NCBI GenBank assembly: GCA_001600875.1
Contig: BCLD01000001.1
Location: 1,492,070-1,556,069 of the forward strand
Origin: Solicoccozyma terricola
Taxonomy: Eukaryota > Basidiomycota > Tremellomycetes > Filobasidiales > Piskurozymaceae
Reading direction: 5' to 3'
DNA length: 64,000 nucleotides
Part shown: positions 62,300 to 64,000 of the stretch, in pieces
Layout: every line of letters begins with the position of its first letter
How positions within the stretch are numbered: position 1 is the stretch's first letter
Translations under genes and position numbers: made by a program
Notes under the pieces: model-generated
What the model saw: only the letters and a program-made list of their open reading frames with translations
Databases searched by the model: none
What the model was told of the DNA's origin: nothing

Positions 62300-62671
62300 T
62301 ATGCACCGACCACGGCAGGTAGAACCCACCATCGAGATTGAGGTTCCTAACGAAGCGATGACGGGACATGTGGTGAGCGGTAGGTCACTGAGAGTCCTTA
62401 GCGGAGTGACGAGACAGTACGCCGATGCCAGATGAAGTCGCGAAGGGTCGATGTCCTGCCTGTCGATGAAATACGCTCGACGTCATTCGCTCTGTCCGAC
62501 TACTATTACACGTCACCAACACCGGTCAACCCGGCCCAGCGATGAGCTGAATAGTAAACAAACGCAACTCGCAAACAGCACTCAACATACATCACAACAT
62601 CATGGCCTAGTTCGTCGCACTCCTATTCATCTCGCATCCCACAAAGGCTACCCACCAAATCAACTATCGCC
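62300..62671. promoter_or_regulatory. Divergent promoter, HBS1/RING 2
   Basis: This 372-base stretch separates two divergent start codons. It includes TTACACGTCACCAACACC at about 62507, another ACGTCA-type element. No other gene is seen. Confidence 0.4.
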
Positions 62672-64000
62672 ATGTCCTCTTTCTCATGTACCATCTGCTT
62701 CGATAATCTGGTTGGCGCCCTCGACCAATACCTAGAAGAGAAAGTTCCCGTGGTTTTCCCATGCGGTGAGTTAGGGATGGGCTTCTTGCTCTTTGCCCTT
62801 GACTCTGGGCTAATATCGGTCGGATTTGCTTCAGGCCATACCTTCCATGAATCCTGTGTCTCCGAATACCACGAGAGACGATACAACTCTGGTATGCGGA
62901 TCGAGGAGATATTGGATTGCCCCATATGCAAACACCAATCAGTATGCACAATCAATCACCAAACCAACCCTCCTACACTCAAGTACGCCACTCTATACCT
63001 CAATGTAACAGAACCGCACTTGCATGAAACTACCTCGATTCCAACGAAACCACACTTGCGGAGGTTGATGGCGCTCTCCAAACGAATTGCTCACATCAGC
63101 AAAGCTGTTGATTTAGCGAGCGAAAACTTTGCTTTTATAGCTGATGGCGAAAATCTAGATATGTTGAGCGAGGTAGCACTTCAGAGCTATGTGAAGAGCG
63201 GAGAACAGGTACTGAAGGGTTTGGAGAAGTCGCGTGTTCATCAGCAATTGAAAGTGGGTCGTTGGCGCGTACCCGTTAAAATGCGACCAACCCGGCTGAT
63301 GGAATGGCTGGCTAATTTAGACGGATATAGACGCACTTGCAGAATCTTTCAACCAGTTCATGCGTGGTAATGAGTTGATCAAAGAACTATCTAGAGCTCA
63401 GGACTCATTCGATGCAAAGCTTGAGGCGGCGATTGCGAGAGCCGGAGAAAAAGCTCGCGAAGAAGTTCGCGCAGAAATGGTTGCAGGTTACGAAATTCGT
63501 ATTCAACACCTGGCGGAATCAACTAGGGAAGCAGAACGAGCCGCTATGGAATGGAAGAGCTTGCATAATGTGATGAAGACGGAGACGGACAAGTGCATGG
63601 TGGCGATGCTAACATTGAAGGTGGAGTCAAATTTACTCAGCCAGAGATGCAAAGACATGGCAGTGGAGAAGGAGAAAGCTGAATTGTGAGTCCTATCAAG
63701 GCACAATGGGAAACGCGCCAAATGCTAAGTTTCGAATCGGGTGTCATGGTGCAGATCCGCTCAAGCGGCAATCGCTAGACTGAATGAGCAGACAAAGTTC
63801 TTGGCTATGGCTCGATTGCAAGCAGAAGCAGCCAATAAAAGCAAACACAAGCAGGTTTGTCCCAAGATCTAAGATGGAAGTATTGACGGCGACTGATAGT
63901 GACACCTGCGCACAGGCGGACAAATACATAATTTCCATCAATAAAAACGAACAGGAGATCGAAGCACTCCGAAAGCAAATAGCAACATTGAAAGAAGAAA
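62672..64000 (+). CDS. RING finger/coiled-coil protein 2, truncated by the window end
   Basis: A paralogue of the gene at 38220-40054. Exon 1 (62672-62765) starts MSSFSCTICFDNLVGALDQY and ends VVFPCG. After an intron, exon 2 (from 62835) gives GHTFHESCVSEYHER and DCPICKHQSVC, completing the RING. A helical region (LMALSKRIAHISKAVDLASE) and then a long coiled coil follow: ELSRAQDSFDAKLEAAIARA, KTETDKCMVAMLTLKVESNL, RLNEQTKFLAMARLQAEAAN, EALRKQIATLKEE. The reading frame is open at base 64000, so the C-terminus is outside the window. It is probably a ubiquitin ligase of TRAIP-like design; target unknown. The RING intron interrupts the same glycine codon after the CG pair, in the same phase, as in the first copy. 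Confidence 0.78.

Overview
This window is fungal nuclear DNA, almost certainly from a basidiomycete yeast-type lineage; Tremellomycetes (Cryptococcus/Kwoniella relatives) is my best guess. The basis is many short GT-AG introns (mostly 50-100 bases) at several per gene, polypyrimidine-rich intergenic DNA, long low-complexity extensions on conserved proteins, and a eukaryotic gene set. The lineage is an inference; no rRNA or other diagnostic marker is present. One 75-N assembly gap lies at 10626-10700. I saw no tRNA, rRNA or CRISPR array.

Layout. Bases 1-9465 hold conserved genes: MVP1 (sorting nexin with PX and BAR domains), a PQ-loop membrane protein, RAD9 (9-1-1 checkpoint clamp) and a triose-phosphate/nucleotide-sugar-type transporter. 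Bases 10431-12709 are a head-to-tail tandem duplication whose flanks are conserved while its two short orphan genes differ. Bases 13022-25237 hold VPS9 (Rab5 GEF with a CUE domain), a glutaredoxin, an orphan acidic protein, a vacuolar-type amino-acid transporter and a Ccc2-like copper ATPase. Bases 25656-37949 mix four paralogous single-BTB-domain genes with histone H4, a Zds1-like protein and an Rpb4-like polymerase subunit. The first BTB gene carries a 382-base solo LTR with a perfect 5-base target duplication. Bases 38220-52738 hold a RING/coiled-coil protein, a Yvc1-like TRP channel, a C2H2 transcription factor with a 3.4-kb upstream region, a tiny LYR-type succinate dehydrogenase assembly factor, and ribosomal protein eL33 with a 5-base micro-exon. 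Bases 53416-64000 hold a TAP-type alpha/beta hydrolase, a membrane-anchored GH18 chitinase, HBS1 with a SKI7-like segment, and a second RING/coiled-coil gene cut by the window edge.

How they fit. This is an ordinary eukaryotic chromosome segment without operons. Several genes share an endosome/vacuole theme (MVP1, VPS9, the vacuolar transporter, the TRP channel, the copper ATPase), but nothing suggests co-regulation. The accessory parts are the orphan tandem pair and the BTB array. The most notable single observation is that the solo LTR, together with its target duplication, forms exact GT...AG borders whose removal would restore an in-frame BTB protein of the family's usual length.

Exon borders were deduced by reading splice sites and protein-family continuity. 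For MVP1, VPS9, the copper ATPase, histone H4, the ZDS gene, the BTB genes, the SDH assembly factor and eL33 the summed exons keep an open frame.
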